From assembly GCA_040880805.1 (NCBI GenBank), contig JBBDHW010000021.1, positions 1-34,381 of the forward strand: a stretch of DNA of 34,381 nucleotides. Direction: 5' to 3'. The translations under genes were made by a program, and so were the position numbers. How positions within the stretch are numbered: the first letter of the stretch is position 1; each line of letters starts with the position of its first letter. The DNA comes from Acidimicrobiia bacterium (GTDB lineage Bacteria; Actinomycetota; Acidimicrobiia; IMCC26256; DASPTH01). The notes beneath the pieces were generated by a model. It did not search any database. It was not told where the DNA came from and worked only from the letters and a program-made list of their open reading frames with translations. Below are positions 23,347 through 31,482 of the stretch, in pieces.

Positions 23347-25182
23347 TTACAGGTACCCGGCGATGAGCTGGGCGTAATACTCGGCCCCTTCGGGCCGCAG
23401 ATGGATGCCGTCCTCCCAGAAGAACTCGGGATGATCGCCGCCGATGGTGTGCCAGTCGACCAACACCGCAGCGTTCTTGTACTTCTTCACGCCGTTGGCG
23501 AGGGCCTCGTTGACCTGGCCCTCCCACGGCCGAGGAACCTTGGCATTGACGATCACCACCCTCTTCACGTCCTTCAGCACGCCCATCATGCGATCGATGT
23601 CGTCCGGGTTGACGGCGCCGTTGGTACCGAGCTGTACAACGACCTCGTCGCCGAGCTGGCCGGTGTCGCGGTACTCCCGAAGCTTGTCGACGCCCTCCGA
23701 GAACTGCCGGCTCTCCTCGGCGTCCACGATCACCTTGTCTTGTCCGATGGTGCCCTGGAGCGCGGTCGCGGCGCCCAGCATCACGGAGTCGCCCACCGCG
23801 GTGACGTGCTCGGGAACCGGCGGTGGCACGGCAACCGTGGTGGTCGTCGGACTCGGCGTGCCCGGGAGCGTCGTAGTGGTCGGCCTGAGCACGATCGACG
23901 AGACCTCGGGGAGCCCCTCGGGACGCGGGGTGGGCTCGGCGCCGGCGAAGCCCGCCGCGATCACGAGGACCCCGGCCACGACGGCGCTTCCGACGATCGC
24001 GAACGCGGTGCCGAGTTGCCGCCGCCGCTCCCCCGCCGCGCGCCGGAACTCCCGGAGCTGGCGCCCGATCGCGCCGTGCCGCACTGGCTCCTCCACGTAT
24101 CGGTACGAGAGCGCCGCGAGGACGAACACGATCGCGATCCGCAGCACCAACAACGGGATGCCGGTCAACGGGAGGTCGGAGTGCGGTCTCGTGAGGACGA
24201 ACACCGGCCAATGCCAGAGATAGATGCCGTATGAGCGCACACCGACCCAGACCACCGGCGCCACGCTGAACAGCTTCGGCGTGAGCCGCGCCGCCGGATG
24301 CACGGTGGCCGCGAGCAGCAAGGCACTCAACAACGCGACGAGAAGGAAACCGCCGCGGTACATCCAGTTGTTGTACTCGCGGGCGTTGAGGAAGAACCAC
24401 AGAACGCCCACCATGCCGACGATCGACATCACGTCGAGCACGAGCGGCGCGCCCTTCGCGGTCTTACGGGTGAGGCGCCACGGCGTCCAGATGATCGCGA
24501 GCGCGGCGCCGATCAGCATCGTCGACGCGCGCGTGTCGCTACCGAAGTACACGCGAGACGGATCGGTGAACGGCTTGTAGAGCACCGCCATGAGCACGGT
24601 CGACGCGAGCGCGCACGCGAGCACGGCCGCGAGCAACTTCTCGCGCTGCTTTCCCCATCGTGCTAGCAAGAACGCGAAGATCAGCGGCCAGAACAGGTAG
24701 AACTGCTCTTCCACCGCGAGTGACCACACGTGCCGCAGCATCGACGGACGCCCCACGGCCACGAAGTAGGACACCTTGTGAAAGATCAGGTACCAGTTCT
24801 CGACGTAGAAGATCGCCGCGATCTGCTGCCCGCGGAGCTCGGAGACCGTGTCAGGAAGGAAGAGCAACGCGTAGAGGGCAACCACGGCGAGCATGAGGAA
24901 CAGTGCGGGCAGGAGGCGGCGTGCCCGCCGGAGGTAGAACCGCCCGAACTGGATGTGGCGAAACTCGCGGAAGTCGCCGAGGAGGAGGCTCGTGATCAGG
25001 TAGCCGCTGATGACGAAGAACACGTCGACGCCGAGAAACCCGCCCGGCATCCACTTGACGCCGCCGTGGTAAAAGAGCACGGCCACCACCGCGAGCGCCC
25101 GCAAGCCGTCGAGCGCCGGGATGTAGCCGACGCGCGGAAGGCGCGTCGGAACATCACGCTCCTCTGCGACGGTTCCGGGCAT
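23347..25182 (-). CDS. OafA/YrhL-type acyltransferase with C-terminal SGNH domain
   Basis: The 611-residue protein has an acyltransferase-3 membrane domain (~20-400, about ten helices). It includes IPALDGLRALAVVAVLFYHGG with the catalytic-type histidine, FFVISGYLIT, FYLRRARRLLPALF, and EEQFYLFWPL. After a Thr/Pro-rich linker (~430-465) comes an SGNH hydrolase-like domain with GDSVMLG, QLGTNGA and the C-terminal DGIHLRPEG. Proteins with this layout O-acylate cell-wall or surface glycans; the SGNH part is extracytoplasmic. The substrate is unknown. ATG 25182 starts the cytosolic N-terminus. It is separated by 35 nt from the upstream start of the PBP gene and reads in the same direction. Confidence 0.9.
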   Translation of the reverse strand: MPGTVAEERDVPTRLPRVGYIPALDGLRALAVVAVLFYHGGVKWMPGGFLGVDVFFVISGYLITSLLLGDFREFRHIQFGRFYLRRARRLLPALFLMLAVVALYALLFLPDTVSELRGQQIAAIFYVENWYLIFHKVSYFVAVGRPSMLRHVWSLAVEEQFYLFWPLIFAFLLARWGKQREKLLAAVLACALASTVLMAVLYKPFTDPSRVYFGSDTRASTMLIGAALAIIWTPWRLTRKTAKGAPLVLDVMSIVGMVGVLWFFLNAREYNNWMYRGGFLLVALLSALLLAATVHPAARLTPKLFSVAPVVWVGVRSYGIYLWHWPVFVLTRPHSDLPLTGIPLLVLRIAIVFVLAALSYRYVEEPVRHGAIGRQLREFRRAAGERRRQLGTAFAIVGSAVVAGVLVIAAGFAGAEPTPRPEGLPEVSSIVLRPTTTTLPGTPSPTTTTVAVPPPVPEHVTAVGDSVMLGAATALQGTIGQDKVIVDAEESRQFSEGVDKLREYRDTGQLGDEVVVQLGTNGAVNPDDIDRMMGVLKDVKRVVIVNAKVPRPWEGQVNEALANGVKKYKNAAVLVDWHTIGGDHPEFFWEDGIHLRPEGAEYYAQLIAGYL

Positions 25183-25237
25183 CGCACCATGGTCGCGCGT
25201 GCGACAATCCGCGCGACTGCAACAGCATGCGGTGGTA

Positions 25238-25795
25238 TCAGGGTTGGCGGCCGAGCGCCCCTACGAGCTGAGTCATCGCGTCGACGTTGGCGGGAACGGG
25301 CACCTCGGCCTCGAACTGGTCTCCTCGCATTTCCGGCGGGAACGACGACTGGACGAAGTCGAGCGTCTCGGATGCGAGCTCCTGGTCCCAGTTCACGTCG
25401 GCGCCGATGGCCTTGGCGAGATCCCATCCGTGCACGAGGACGTCGTCGGCCACGAGTTGGATCCCGAAGCCGGCGGGGAGCTCTGCAAAGGGAAGCTTCA
25501 CCATCCCGTCGAGCGCTCCCGGTGACCTGAAGGCAGCGACCATGCCGGCGGCCGCGGCGTCGAAGGAGGAGAGCGCGTCGTCACCGATCAGGTCGCCCAT
25601 GAGCTTGCTCATGTCGGCCTCACCCTTGGTCAGAGCGTCGCCGAACATCACCATCGCGCCAATCGTGTGGTTCACCAGTTGGCGCACGTCCCACATCGAG
25701 CAGGGCGTGGGCATCCCGTACTGATCCGGCGAGGTCTGCGCGAGTACACCCCGCGCTTCGCTGATCGAGCGTTCGAGCCTCTCGACGAGTTCCAT
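25238..25795 (-). CDS. TIGR03086/DinB-like metal-binding protein
   Basis: The 185-residue protein follows the TIGR03086/mycothiol-dependent maleylpyruvate isomerase-like pattern: TPCSMWDVRQLVNHTIG with the first metal-type His, and ADDVLVHGWDLAKAIG with the second His-rich segment. A helical-bundle DinB fold is expected, with metal bound by histidines. GGAGGG lies 4 nt before ATG 25795. It is divergent from the SDR gene at 25858. Relatives occur widely in actinomycetes, and most have no assigned reaction. Confidence 0.85.
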   Translation of the reverse strand: MELVERLERSISEARGVLAQTSPDQYGMPTPCSMWDVRQLVNHTIGAMVMFGDALTKGEADMSKLMGDLIGDDALSSFDAAAAGMVAAFRSPGALDGMVKLPFAELPAGFGIQLVADDVLVHGWDLAKAIGADVNWDQELASETLDFVQSSFPPEMRGDQFEAEVPVPANVDAMTQLVGALGRQP

Positions 25796-25857
25796 GAGCC
25801 CTCCGTTCGCATTCGACGGTCGTGCAAGACTGCGCGTCCGGACAGGAGGATATTGCT

Positions 25858-26625
25858 GTGGAGCTGGCGCTGCAGGGTAAGACCGTACTCATAACCGGCG
25901 CGTCCAAAGGCATCGGCCTCGGTATGGCGACCGCGTTCGCGCGAGAGGGCGCGGCGGTGATGATCTCTTCGCGCAAGCAGAACGCGCTGGACCTTGCCGC
26001 CCGCGACATCGAAGCCGCCGTCCCGGGCGCGCGCGTCGCGACGTTCGCGGCGAATGCCGGTGAGCCGGAACAAGCTGAAGCGTGCGTCGCCGCGACGCTC
26101 GATCGGCTCGGCGCCATCGACGTGCTGGTGAACAACGCGGGTACGAACCCGGTGATGGGGCGGACGATCGACGCCGATCTCGACGCGTGGGACAAGACCT
26201 TCCGGGTAAATGTCCGCGGTGCGCTCGTCTGGACGCAGTACGCCTGGCGATCGGCGATGCAGGAGCACGGCGGCTGCGTGATCAACATCTCGTCCGTCGG
26301 CGGGATCTCCGGCACCTCGGGCATCGGCGCCTACAACATCACCAAAGCCGCGCTCATCCATCTCACGAAGGTGCTCGCCGTCGAGCTGGCTCCCAAGGTG
26401 CGCGTGAACGCGATCGCGCCGGGCCTCGTGAAGACCGACTTCGCCCGCGCCCTGTGGGAACCGGCGGGCGATGCCGCAGGACTCGGTCTGCCCCTTCAGC
26501 GGCTCGGCGAACCCGACGATATCGCCGGCAGCGCGGTGTTCCTCGCGAGCGACGCCGCGCGATGGATCACCGGCCACGTGCTGGTGGTCGACGGTGGCGC
26601 CCTCGTGGGTCGGTCACCCGTCTAG
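25858..26625 (+). CDS. short-chain dehydrogenase/reductase (SDR, FabG-like)
   Basis: The 255-residue classical SDR has TGASKGIG (14-21), NNAG in VLVNNAGTN, the catalytic Ser145/146 in NISSVGG, and Tyr159-x3-Lys163 in YNITK. The C-terminus matches the family ending (AVFLASDAARWITGHVLVVDGG). GTG 25858 is chosen over an upstream in-frame GTG because AGGAGG lies about 9 nt before it and the Rossmann strand begins there. It is probably an NAD(P)-dependent oxidoreductase; the substrate is not readable. It is convergent with the next SDR, with a 4-nt overlap of the stops. Confidence 0.9.
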   Translation: MELALQGKTVLITGASKGIGLGMATAFAREGAAVMISSRKQNALDLAARDIEAAVPGARVATFAANAGEPEQAEACVAATLDRLGAIDVLVNNAGTNPVMGRTIDADLDAWDKTFRVNVRGALVWTQYAWRSAMQEHGGCVINISSVGGISGTSGIGAYNITKAALIHLTKVLAVELAPKVRVNAIAPGLVKTDFARALWEPAGDAAGLGLPLQRLGEPDDIAGSAVFLASDAARWITGHVLVVDGGALVGRSPV

Positions 26626-27518
26626 AAGTTCCGCAGGTCGAACTCGACGTCGGCGAAGCGCGCCGCCTCCTTCTGCAGTTCCTCCACCGTCCACCGACCG
26701 TCCTTGTGAATGCGGTCGACGAGCGAGAACGGCTTGAAGAGCGACACGTCGCCGCCCTGGACGAAGAACACCCGACCCTTGATCGGGCAGTCCTCGGTAG
26801 CCAGATAGGCGACGAACGGCGACACGTTGCCCGGGTCCGACGGGTTGAACTCGCCCGCTTTCGGCTGCGGACGGTTCTCCACGCCGGGGATCGTCTGGAT
26901 GAGGCGTGTCATCGCCGCGGGGGCGATGGCGTTGACGCGCACGCCGTAACGATCCAGTTCCATCTGGGCGATGATCGCCAGCGTCGCGATGCCGGTCTTG
27001 GCCGCGCCGTAGTTCGTCTGGCCGACGTTGCCGAAGAGTCCCGACGTAGACGACGTGTTGATCACCGACGCCTTCAACGGCGTGCCCGCCTTCGCCTGGT
27101 CGCGCCAGTACGCGGCGGCGAAGTGCAACGGCACGAAGTGGCCCTTCAGGTGGACGTGGATGACCGCGTCCCATTCTTCTTCCGACATGTTGGTGATCAT
27201 GCGGTCGCGCAGGATGCCCGCGTTGTTCACGAGCACGTGCAGCTCGCCGAACGTGTCGAGCGCCGTCTGGATCAGGCGCTGACCACCTTCCCAGTCGGCG
27301 CAGCTGTCGGTGTTGGCCACCGCCTCGCTGCCCATCGCCTTGATCTCGTCGACGACCTCTTGCGCCGGCCCCGCGTCGGCGCCCGTGCCGTCTTCCTTGC
27401 CGCCGAGGTCGTTCACCACGACCTTGGCTCCTTCGCGCGCGAAGAGCAGCGCGTGCTCCCGCCCGATCCCGCGCCCGGCGCCGGTGATGACGGCCACCCG
27501 TCCGTCCAATGTGCCCAT
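26622..27518 (-). CDS. short-chain dehydrogenase of the MFE/17beta-HSD4-like group
   Basis: The 298-residue SDR has TGAGRGIG (12-19), then VVVNDLGG, which is typical of the peroxisomal multifunctional-enzyme and 3-hydroxyacyl-CoA dehydrogenase branch. It also has NNAGILRDRM, INTSSTSGLFGN with the catalytic Ser, and NYGAAKTG (Tyr-x3-Lys). The length beyond 250 residues comes from a C-terminal extension after the cofactor domain. GGGGGAG 9 nt before ATG 27518 is the ribosome site. It is probably a 3-hydroxyacyl-CoA or steroid-type dehydrogenase; the exact substrate is open. Confidence 0.88.
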   Translation of the reverse strand: MGTLDGRVAVITGAGRGIGREHALLFAREGAKVVVNDLGGKEDGTGADAGPAQEVVDEIKAMGSEAVANTDSCADWEGGQRLIQTALDTFGELHVLVNNAGILRDRMITNMSEEEWDAVIHVHLKGHFVPLHFAAAYWRDQAKAGTPLKASVINTSSTSGLFGNVGQTNYGAAKTGIATLAIIAQMELDRYGVRVNAIAPAAMTRLIQTIPGVENRPQPKAGEFNPSDPGNVSPFVAYLATEDCPIKGRVFFVQGGDVSLFKPFSLVDRIHKDGRWTVEELQKEAARFADVEFDLRNF

Positions 27519-27581
27519 CGCAGAAGACTCCCCCGTCGATCGTCGATCCGGGCAGGGAGGCTACTGCGCGCGAGTTCGCGT

Positions 27582-27587
27582 TACCTT
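27582..27587 (+). promoter_or_regulatory. -10 element before the alpha/beta hydrolase gene
   Basis: TACCTT ends 6 nt before ATG 27594, with no ribosome site, consistent with a leaderless transcript starting at the ATG. Confidence 0.45.
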
Positions 27588-27593
27588 CTCGGC

Positions 27594-28340
27594 ATGCCCA
27601 TGTATCAAACCTTCGACGGATGCTCGCTCTTCTACGACGACCAGGGCGACGGGCAAGCCGTCGTACTCCTCCACGGCTTCGTCGGCGACATCAACATCGA
27701 CTGGGTGCGCTCCGGAGTCCTCGACCGGCTCCTCGACGAGGGCTACCGGGTCATCGCGTTCGACGCGCGCGGGCACGGCCTCTCGGAGAAGCCCCACGAG
27801 CTGAGTGCCTACGAGAACGACGCGCTGACGAAGGACGCGCAGGCGCTCCTCGACCAGGTCGGGCTCGATCAGTACCTGCTCGTGGGATTCTCGATGGGTG
27901 CGCGGACCGCGTTGCACGTGGCTGCGATCGACCCCCGCGTGCGCGGGGTCGTCGCGCTCGGCCTCGGCGAGCACAGCTTGCAGCACAACGCACGTGGCAT
28001 CGGCCTGGTACCGCAGGCACTGCTCACCGACGATCCCGACTCGATCGAGCACGATTCGATCCGCAACTTCCGCGAGATGGCCGACGCCATCCACGCCGAC
28101 CGTAAGGCGCTGGCGGCGTTGATGACCGCAGAGCGCACCGAAGTTCCCGACCTTCTCGACGACGTCAAGGTTCCCGTGCTCGTGGTCACGGGATCCGACG
28201 ACGCGACCGCGGGCGCGCCCGGCCCGCTCGCCGAGCGCTTTGCGAACGGCAGAGCCGTCCAGACCGCGGGCGATCACCCAGGCGTGAAGGACCAGCCGGA
28301 GATGCACGACGCGATGCTGGAGTTCCTCGCGTCGGTCTGA
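27594..28340 (+). CDS. alpha/beta hydrolase
   Basis: The 248-residue protein has a complete triad: Ser100 in GFSMG, Asp202 in the GSDD turn and His228 in GDHPG. The early segment VVLLHGFVGD carries the oxyanion HG motif, and FDARGHGLSEKP is typical of the family. No signal peptide is present. ATG 27594 is supported by a -10 hexamer 6 nt upstream; a second ATG lies two codons later. It is divergent from the SDR at 26622-27518, with a 75-nt gap. Substrate not deducible. Confidence 0.88.
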   Translation: MPMYQTFDGCSLFYDDQGDGQAVVLLHGFVGDINIDWVRSGVLDRLLDEGYRVIAFDARGHGLSEKPHELSAYENDALTKDAQALLDQVGLDQYLLVGFSMGARTALHVAAIDPRVRGVVALGLGEHSLQHNARGIGLVPQALLTDDPDSIEHDSIRNFREMADAIHADRKALAALMTAERTEVPDLLDDVKVPVLVVTGSDDATAGAPGPLAERFANGRAVQTAGDHPGVKDQPEMHDAMLEFLASV

Positions 28341-28570
28341 ACGTTCCCAGGATGTAGACACTGTGTCAGTCGCAAGAGCGCGGTTTGAAAGCCGTCCCAG
28401 AAGGTCCACCCGAGGCTCCGAGGTGCCCCGGCCCGGCTGACGTAGCTCGCGGAGATGTCGTCGACGTCGGAAGCCGAAAGCCGCCGCTGCACCGGGCCAG
28501 CTCGTCGATCGAGGGTGGGGCGGTTGCGGCGACGGCGTTTCTCGGCAAGCAAGGAATGCCCCGCCGCCGC
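28341..28570. other. intergenic stretch with no convincing gene
   Basis: Apart from a short palindrome at 28357-28367, I see no gene. One - strand frame around 28400-28500 contains a helix-like stretch (RRLSASDVDDISASYV) that faintly recalls the first part of a recombinase HTH, but it is too short to call. Confidence 0.4.
28357..28367. promoter_or_regulatory. GACAC-T-GTGTC palindrome, possible TetR-type operator
   Basis: A perfect 11-bp palindrome with one central base lies 16 nt after the hydrolase stop. GACAC/GTGTC half-sites are common in operators of TetR-family regulators. No gene starts directly beside it, so it may be a remnant or fortuitous. Confidence 0.3.
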
Positions 28571-28742
28571 GTGGTCAGGAAGATGACCGACACCCTGGTC
28601 GCCGACGCGGCAGCCATGTACCGCGACGGTCAGTCGCCAAAAGACCGTGGCTGACAGGTTCAAGATCGACACCAGGACTTTGGGCCGAGAGTTCCGCAAG
28701 GCCGGAGTCCCGATCAGGCCGCGGCGCGGATGGCTCTACTGA
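28571..28742 (+). pseudogene. frameshifted recombinase-type HTH remnant
   Basis: The first frame reads VVRKMTDTLVADAAAMYRDGQSPK and then stops. Shifting one base at the AAAA run (28639-28642) continues as TVADRFKIDTRTLGREFRKAG and VPIRPRRG to a TGA at 28740-28742. Joined, this is the C-terminal HTH that serine-recombinase or resolvase-like proteins carry (LVxxxxxMYxxGxSxxxVAxxFxVxxxTLxxxFRxAGVPIRPRRG). No catalytic domain lies upstream. One extra A explains the shift, so either the gene is dead or the read has a homopolymer error. Confidence 0.55.
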
Positions 28743-28971
28743 CCTCCAGGTCGGCCCGCTCACCCGACCCCCTGGAGCAGGCCGAGATCGACAGGCGCGC
28801 CACCCGCATAACCCTGCCGGTTCTGGGCCCGAGGGAGTCGCGTCGCCCACACCGCGCCATAACGACCCGGACGTGACACCGGGCCACTCGTACGTGGCGG
28901 CCGTGGGCTCTCCCCACGACGAGTTCCACACCGACGGCGGCGCCACTTACCTGTCGATCTTCAAGCTCTGA
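28743..28971 (+). pseudogene. possible orphan C-terminal fragment of a lost gene
   Basis: The frame ending at TGA 28969-28971 closes with about 30 protein-like residues (VTPGHSYVAAVGSPHDEFHT, then GGATYLSIFKL). These look like the last beta strands of a cupin- or dioxygenase-type barrel. The ~40 codons before it are not protein-like, and no start is visible. It runs over the end of the convergent oxidoreductase gene. Low certainty. Confidence 0.25.
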
Positions 28972-29932
28972 GGCGGTTCATCACCCGCGCGCACTCGACG
29001 CCGTCGGTGAAGGTCGGTTCGCCATCGGGGACCTTGCCGTCGCGAACGGCATCGCGCACGACCTGCGCCCACGCCCGCATCGGGACGAGGTGAGGATCCT
29101 CGGCCGGCGCGTCGAACGCGAAGACCTCGCTCGATCCCTCGTTGGTGCGCAGCTTGATGCGCTGGTCGCCGACGGATTCGAGGACGCCGTCGGAGCCGAG
29201 GACGGTAATGCGCGTCGGTACGTTCGCCGGCGCGACGAACGAGGTGTCGATGGTCACCGTCGCGCCGCCGGCGGTGCGCATCCACGCGGTGAACGCATCT
29301 TCCGCCGTGCACTCGAACCGGTTGCCGTCGCGGTCCGGTCGTTCGGCGATGGTGACCTGCGTGCGCGCACCCGCGTCGGTGAGGGCGCCGAAGGTCCAGC
29401 GCAGGAAGTCGATCGCGTGTGATCCCCACGCGCCGATCCACCCGCCGCCGCGCGACGCGTCGAACAGCCACCCGTACCACCGCAGGGGGATGCGTGAACC
29501 GGCGTTGAACGCGTTCCACTGCACGTGCTCCACCGTGCCCACCGCGCCCTCCTGCACCAGCTCCCGGAGCCGGGCCCGCCCGGGGTGGTGGCGGAACTCG
29601 AAGTTGAGCAGCGCGACGACGCCCGCGTCGCGGGCGGCGTCGTCCATGGCGAGCGCGTCGGCTTCGTCGCACCCGAAGGGCTTGTCACACAGCACGGCCT
29701 TGCCCGCCTCCACCGCGGCGACGACCAAGTCGCGATGGCAGAACGGCGGCGAGTGCACCGCGACGAGGTCGACATCGGCTCGGGCGAGCAGCGCGCGGAC
29801 CGCATCGTCGTCGCGGGGCGACACGACGTCGATGACCTCGCAGCCCTCGGTCCCGTCGAAGACCGGCGCGACTACGCGTGCGCCGAACCCCCGACCGATC
29901 ACGCCAACGCCGACCGCCGACTTCGTTACCAT
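28961..29932 (-). CDS. Gfo/Idh/MocA-family oxidoreductase
   Basis: The 323-residue protein has the Rossmann GVIGRGFGARV motif near the start, and VLCDKPFGCDEADA, the E/D-K-P motif with the catalytic-type Lys. Further on, GGGWIGAWGSHAIDFLRW supplies the conserved histidine region. ATG 29932 is chosen over a start 19 codons upstream because GGAGGAG lies just before it and the strand begins there. It is a probable NAD(P)-dependent dehydrogenase of a sugar, inositol-like or ring substrate; the actual substrate is unknown. It stands alone on the - strand between recombinase-HTH relics. Confidence 0.9.
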   Translation of the reverse strand: MVTKSAVGVGVIGRGFGARVVAPVFDGTEGCEVIDVVSPRDDDAVRALLARADVDLVAVHSPPFCHRDLVVAAVEAGKAVLCDKPFGCDEADALAMDDAARDAGVVALLNFEFRHHPGRARLRELVQEGAVGTVEHVQWNAFNAGSRIPLRWYGWLFDASRGGGWIGAWGSHAIDFLRWTFGALTDAGARTQVTIAERPDRDGNRFECTAEDAFTAWMRTAGGATVTIDTSFVAPANVPTRITVLGSDGVLESVGDQRIKLRTNEGSSEVFAFDAPAEDPHLVPMRAWAQVVRDAVRDGKVPDGEPTFTDGVECARVMNRLRA

Positions 29933-30327
29933 GACTCCTCCTCGTCCGCGTCCTGCCGGAATCGGTTTAGCACCGAGCACGAACTGCACCCGCTACGTGC
30001 CGTCGAATCCTTGTCCTCGATCAGCTCTTCGGCACGCACGGCGGAGCGTGACGAACTACGACGTCGACGACGAAACGGTTCGACAAGCGCTGAGGCGGGC
30101 TGGAGTCGTGCTTCGGGCGAGGCGCGGATGACCTGGATGGAGTGACTACTAGGCGCGCCCCCGCACCGATCCCTGCCGGTTCGGTACGGGCCGGAGTGAC
30201 CGGCGACGGTGTCGTTCGCCTCGCGGGCCGTCGATATCCGGCGCGCGACGTATGCGCGGTCTGGCGGTGAGCGCGCCAAGGTCCTGGGGTCGGGCAGCGA
30301 AGTTCTCGTGGTGCGAGACTCGAGGTC
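29933..30327. other. intergenic stretch containing one HTH relic
   Basis: Only the fragment at 30048-30131 is recognisable. The rest shows no coding frame, no RNA gene and no strong hairpin. A GAGACT hexamer 7 nt before GTG 30328 is a weak leaderless -10 candidate. Confidence 0.4.
30048..30131 (+). pseudogene. second recombinase-type HTH remnant
   Basis: The frame reads TNYDVDDETVRQALRRAG, then VVLRARRG and a TGA at 30129-30131. This matches the recognition-helix end of resolvase or recombinase-type HTHs (xFxVxxxTVRxxLRRAGVxLRxRG). The first helices and any catalytic domain are missing. It may be a separate relic from the one at 28571-28742. Confidence 0.4.
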
Positions 30328-31086
30328 GTGATCGACGTTCTCTACGCCCAGGCCGACGATGGGACGCATGTCGCGTACCGAGTCCTCGACGCCGACCCGT
30401 CCGCCGAGCCTGCCCGCGACGTCGTGATGGTGCCGGGTGGGCTAATCCCGCTCGAGTTGTTCGAGGAGGAGCCCGGGTTCGCCCGTCTGCTCGAGGGGCT
30501 GCGTGCGCTCGGTCGGGTAATTGTCTTCGACCGCCGCGGGGTGGGTCTATCGGACCCGATCCAGGACTGGGAGCGCACGGTCGTCGACCAGTGGACTGAC
30601 GATCTCGCGGCCGTCGTGGACGAATCGGGAACCCGCGACATCGTGCTGGTGGCCTGGGACGGCTTCGGCGTCGGCTCGCGGTACGCGGCGATGCACCCTG
30701 AGCGGGTGTCGGCGTTGGTGCTCTACGAGCCATTTGTCGTCGCGGACGATGATTGGGAAGCGTGGTCTGCCCGCCGCATGCAACGCGGCAACGCCAACGT
30801 GCGCGGAGAGGACGACATTCTCGCTGAGGTCGCACCGAGCCGAATCGCCGATCGCGAGTTTCGCGACTGGTACGCGCGAGCGGGCCGACTCGGCGCCAGC
30901 CCATCGACGGCTCCCCGAATCTGGGGATCGGTAATGCGCGCTCATCCGCGGGACGCTCTCCTCGAGCAGGTCGTTGCCCCGACGCTCGTACTTGACCGCC
31001 GCGACAACCTCGAGCCGCTCGGCACCCATGACCTCAAGGGGGTTCCCGGCGCCTGGCAACTGTTCCGCGTGGCGCCCAACACCTGA
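30328..31086 (+). CDS. alpha/beta hydrolase fused to the last residues of an adenylate cyclase (internal deletion product)
   Basis: Residues 1-226 follow the hydrolase half of actinomycete hydrolase-adenylate cyclase fusions (Rv1900c layout): VVMVPGGLIPLELFEEEPG, GRVIVFDRRGVGLSDP, and HPERVSALVLYEPF. The nucleophile elbow reads AWDGF, with Asp111 where Ser is usual (GxSxG). The hydrolase stops at VLDRRDN, and the next residues, LEPLGTHDLKGVPGAWQLFRV (about 227-248), match the extreme C-terminus of class III cyclases (GxHxLKGVPGxWxLF). The cyclase catalytic domain and the hydrolase's final histidine region are absent, as if an in-frame deletion joined the two ends near 31006. The frame is open, so a protein could be made; function is doubtful. 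Confidence 0.72.
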   Translation: MIDVLYAQADDGTHVAYRVLDADPSAEPARDVVMVPGGLIPLELFEEEPGFARLLEGLRALGRVIVFDRRGVGLSDPIQDWERTVVDQWTDDLAAVVDESGTRDIVLVAWDGFGVGSRYAAMHPERVSALVLYEPFVVADDDWEAWSARRMQRGNANVRGEDDILAEVAPSRIADREFRDWYARAGRLGASPSTAPRIWGSVMRAHPRDALLEQVVAPTLVLDRRDNLEPLGTHDLKGVPGAWQLFRVAPNT

Positions 31087-31203
31087 GCGATTCGCGGAGC
31101 GCGGTGGAGCGCGCGCTCGGTTCGCTCCTGGGATCCGTAGCCCATCGCACAACTCGACCGGGCGATCGACAACGACGGCTGAGGCTACCGACCGCCCGCG
31201 CCG

Positions 31204-31261
31204 GACCGCGCCGACAGAACACGCGCCGAACCGCCATCTCCGGGGAGCACCGAATCGGCAC
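31204..31261 (+). repeat. diverged direct repeat, left copy
   Basis: This 58-bp segment aligns to 33969-34024. The core CGCGCCGACAGAAC (31207-31220) is identical to 33972-33985. After a variable block, the tails share GGAGC and CGGCAC at matching positions. By hand I count roughly three quarters identical bases. The copies sit on the two sides of the P450/reductase pair. Confidence 0.5.
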
Positions 31262-31271
31262 CTTGAGGTGC
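31258..31271. promoter_or_regulatory. GCACCT-TG-AGGTGC palindrome upstream of the P450 gene
   Basis: Six-base perfect arms with a 2-base centre lie about 210 nt before the P450 start. A regulator site is possible, but the distance and lack of a clear promoter make this tentative. Confidence 0.25.
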
Positions 31272-31482
31272 ACTCGATCTGGCGCCGCGATGCTCGCCGG
31301 TCTGTGCGGCCCCTGCGGCCTGGCATCGTGCACCCCCTCACTGGGCATCCTGCGCGGCCGACCTCAGCGGGTCGCCTTGCACACCGACCCTTCGAAGTCT
31401 CGGTCGTCCCGAAAAAGCTGTGGCGGCGCCTGGGCTACCGTGCGTCTGCTTGGCAGTCGCTCGGCGAGATGAGGGAGGCGTC

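Larger units (their letters stand above)
31087..31482. other. intergenic stretch upstream of the P450 gene
   Basis: No coding frame is convincing. It holds one copy of the diverged repeat (31204-31261) and a palindrome (31258-31271). A possible -10, TACCGT, near 31436 precedes the ribosome site of the P450 gene. Confidence 0.45.

Noticed and set aside
30149-30904. 251-codon - strand frame opposite the hydrolase/cyclase relic
   Set aside because: Arg/Pro/Ser-rich antisense composition without motif; the + strand frame carries clear hydrolase motifs.
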